A DNA stretch of 5,721 bases from assembly GCA_900751665.1 (NCBI GenBank), contig CAADSV010000020.1, forward strand, positions 1-5,721. Direction: 5' to 3'. The notes beneath the pieces were generated by a model. It searched no databases and was not told where the DNA came from. It saw only the letters and a program-made list of their open reading frames with translations. The DNA comes from an uncultured Collinsella sp. (GTDB taxonomy: Bacteria; Actinomycetota; Coriobacteriia; Coriobacteriales; Coriobacteriaceae). Within the stretch, counting starts at the first letter, position 1. The number at the start of each line of letters is the position of its first letter. Both the position numbers and the translations under genes were made by a program. This document shows positions 5,692 to 5,721 of this stretch, piece by piece.

Positions 5692-5721
5692 ATGAGTATA
5701 GACCTCAGGGTGAAGCACGAC
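5692..5721 (+). CDS. IS3-family transposase ORF A, first ten codons
   Basis: ATG at 5692 begins an open frame reading MSIDLRVKHD up to the window edge. GGGAGG (5680-5685) lies six bases upstream. The position, about 46 bp inside the insertion-sequence tip, is where ORF A (helix-turn-helix subunit) of IS3-family elements begins. In the family a second ORF with the DDE integrase domain is made by frameshifting, but neither can be seen here. Ten residues alone do not identify the protein; the call rests on the flanking end sequence. Confidence 0.55.
   Translation, partial: MSIDLRVKHD

Larger units (their letters stand above)
5646..5721 (+). mobile_element. left end of an IS3-family (IS150-group) insertion sequence, partial
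   Basis: The stretch starting TGAACTGCCTCCCATTTC and continuing TTGGACA closely follows the layout of IS150-group left ends as I recall them (TGTACTGCACCCATTTTGTTGGAC in IS150). It is followed at once by a ribosome binding site and a start codon, as expected for the first transposase ORF. The right end, the second ORF and the target duplication lie beyond the window, so completeness is unknown. Confidence 0.7.

Noticed and set aside
4419..5693. 424-residue open frame on the minus strand covering the whole flavodiiron gene
   Set aside because: It is long but fully antisense to a protein with all diiron ligands. It would begin inside the insertion sequence and shows no domain signature.
5372..5695. 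107-residue plus-strand frame running from the flavodiiron gene into the insertion sequence
   Set aside because: It is out of frame with a well-supported gene, has unusual composition and crosses the insertion boundary.
1..5721. CRISPR array, tRNA, rRNA or riboswitch
   Set aside because: I saw no regularly spaced repeats and no tRNA-like, rRNA or known aptamer-like segments. Nearly all of the window is accounted for by the four genes and two short control regions.

Overview
The window looks like chromosomal DNA from a GC-rich, anaerobic, gut-type actinobacterium, most likely the Coriobacteriia (a Collinsella-like organism). This rests on the GC-rich codon usage, a class II galactose-1-phosphate uridylyltransferase next to a clostridial-style galactokinase, a stand-alone flavodiiron protein typical of strict anaerobes, and a repeat arm after that gene which I recall, without being able to check, from Collinsella genomes. 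The taxon is inference; the gene families are read directly from motifs.

Layout. Bases 1-115 hold the 3' flank of galT with a possible terminator. A leftward operon follows, with galK (1735-2940) upstream and galT (116-1744) downstream. The two genes overlap by a few bases and are probably translationally coupled. Bases 2941-3278 are a 338-bp divergent control region with three copies of a CG-centred, LacI-type operator core (GAGTACGTTAACA). Two of the copies form a perfect 18-bp inverted repeat. A LacI/GalR-family regulator gene (3279-4310) is transcribed rightward from there. A 129-bp gap holds an extended -10 promoter with a 14-bp perfect dyad just upstream of it. It leads into a flavodiiron protein gene (4440-5600, rightward). 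From about 5646 the window enters the left end of an IS3-family, IS150-group insertion sequence, and only the first ten codons of its first ORF are present.

How the genes work together. GalK phosphorylates galactose and GalT exchanges the product with UDP-glucose, giving two steps of the Leloir pathway. UDP-galactose 4-epimerase, mutarotase and a sugar transporter are not in the window. The divergent LacI-family protein is the obvious candidate to repress galKT and itself through the three operators. The flavodiiron protein is a separate oxygen/NO-detoxifying unit with its own promoter and shows no functional link to galactose use.

There is no clear sign of a wholly new multi-gene system. 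The points most worth a second look are the three-operator array, the flavodiiron promoter dyad, and the insertion sequence, which appears to have landed inside a palindromic element downstream of the flavodiiron gene and carries a hairpin that would hide its own ribosome binding site.
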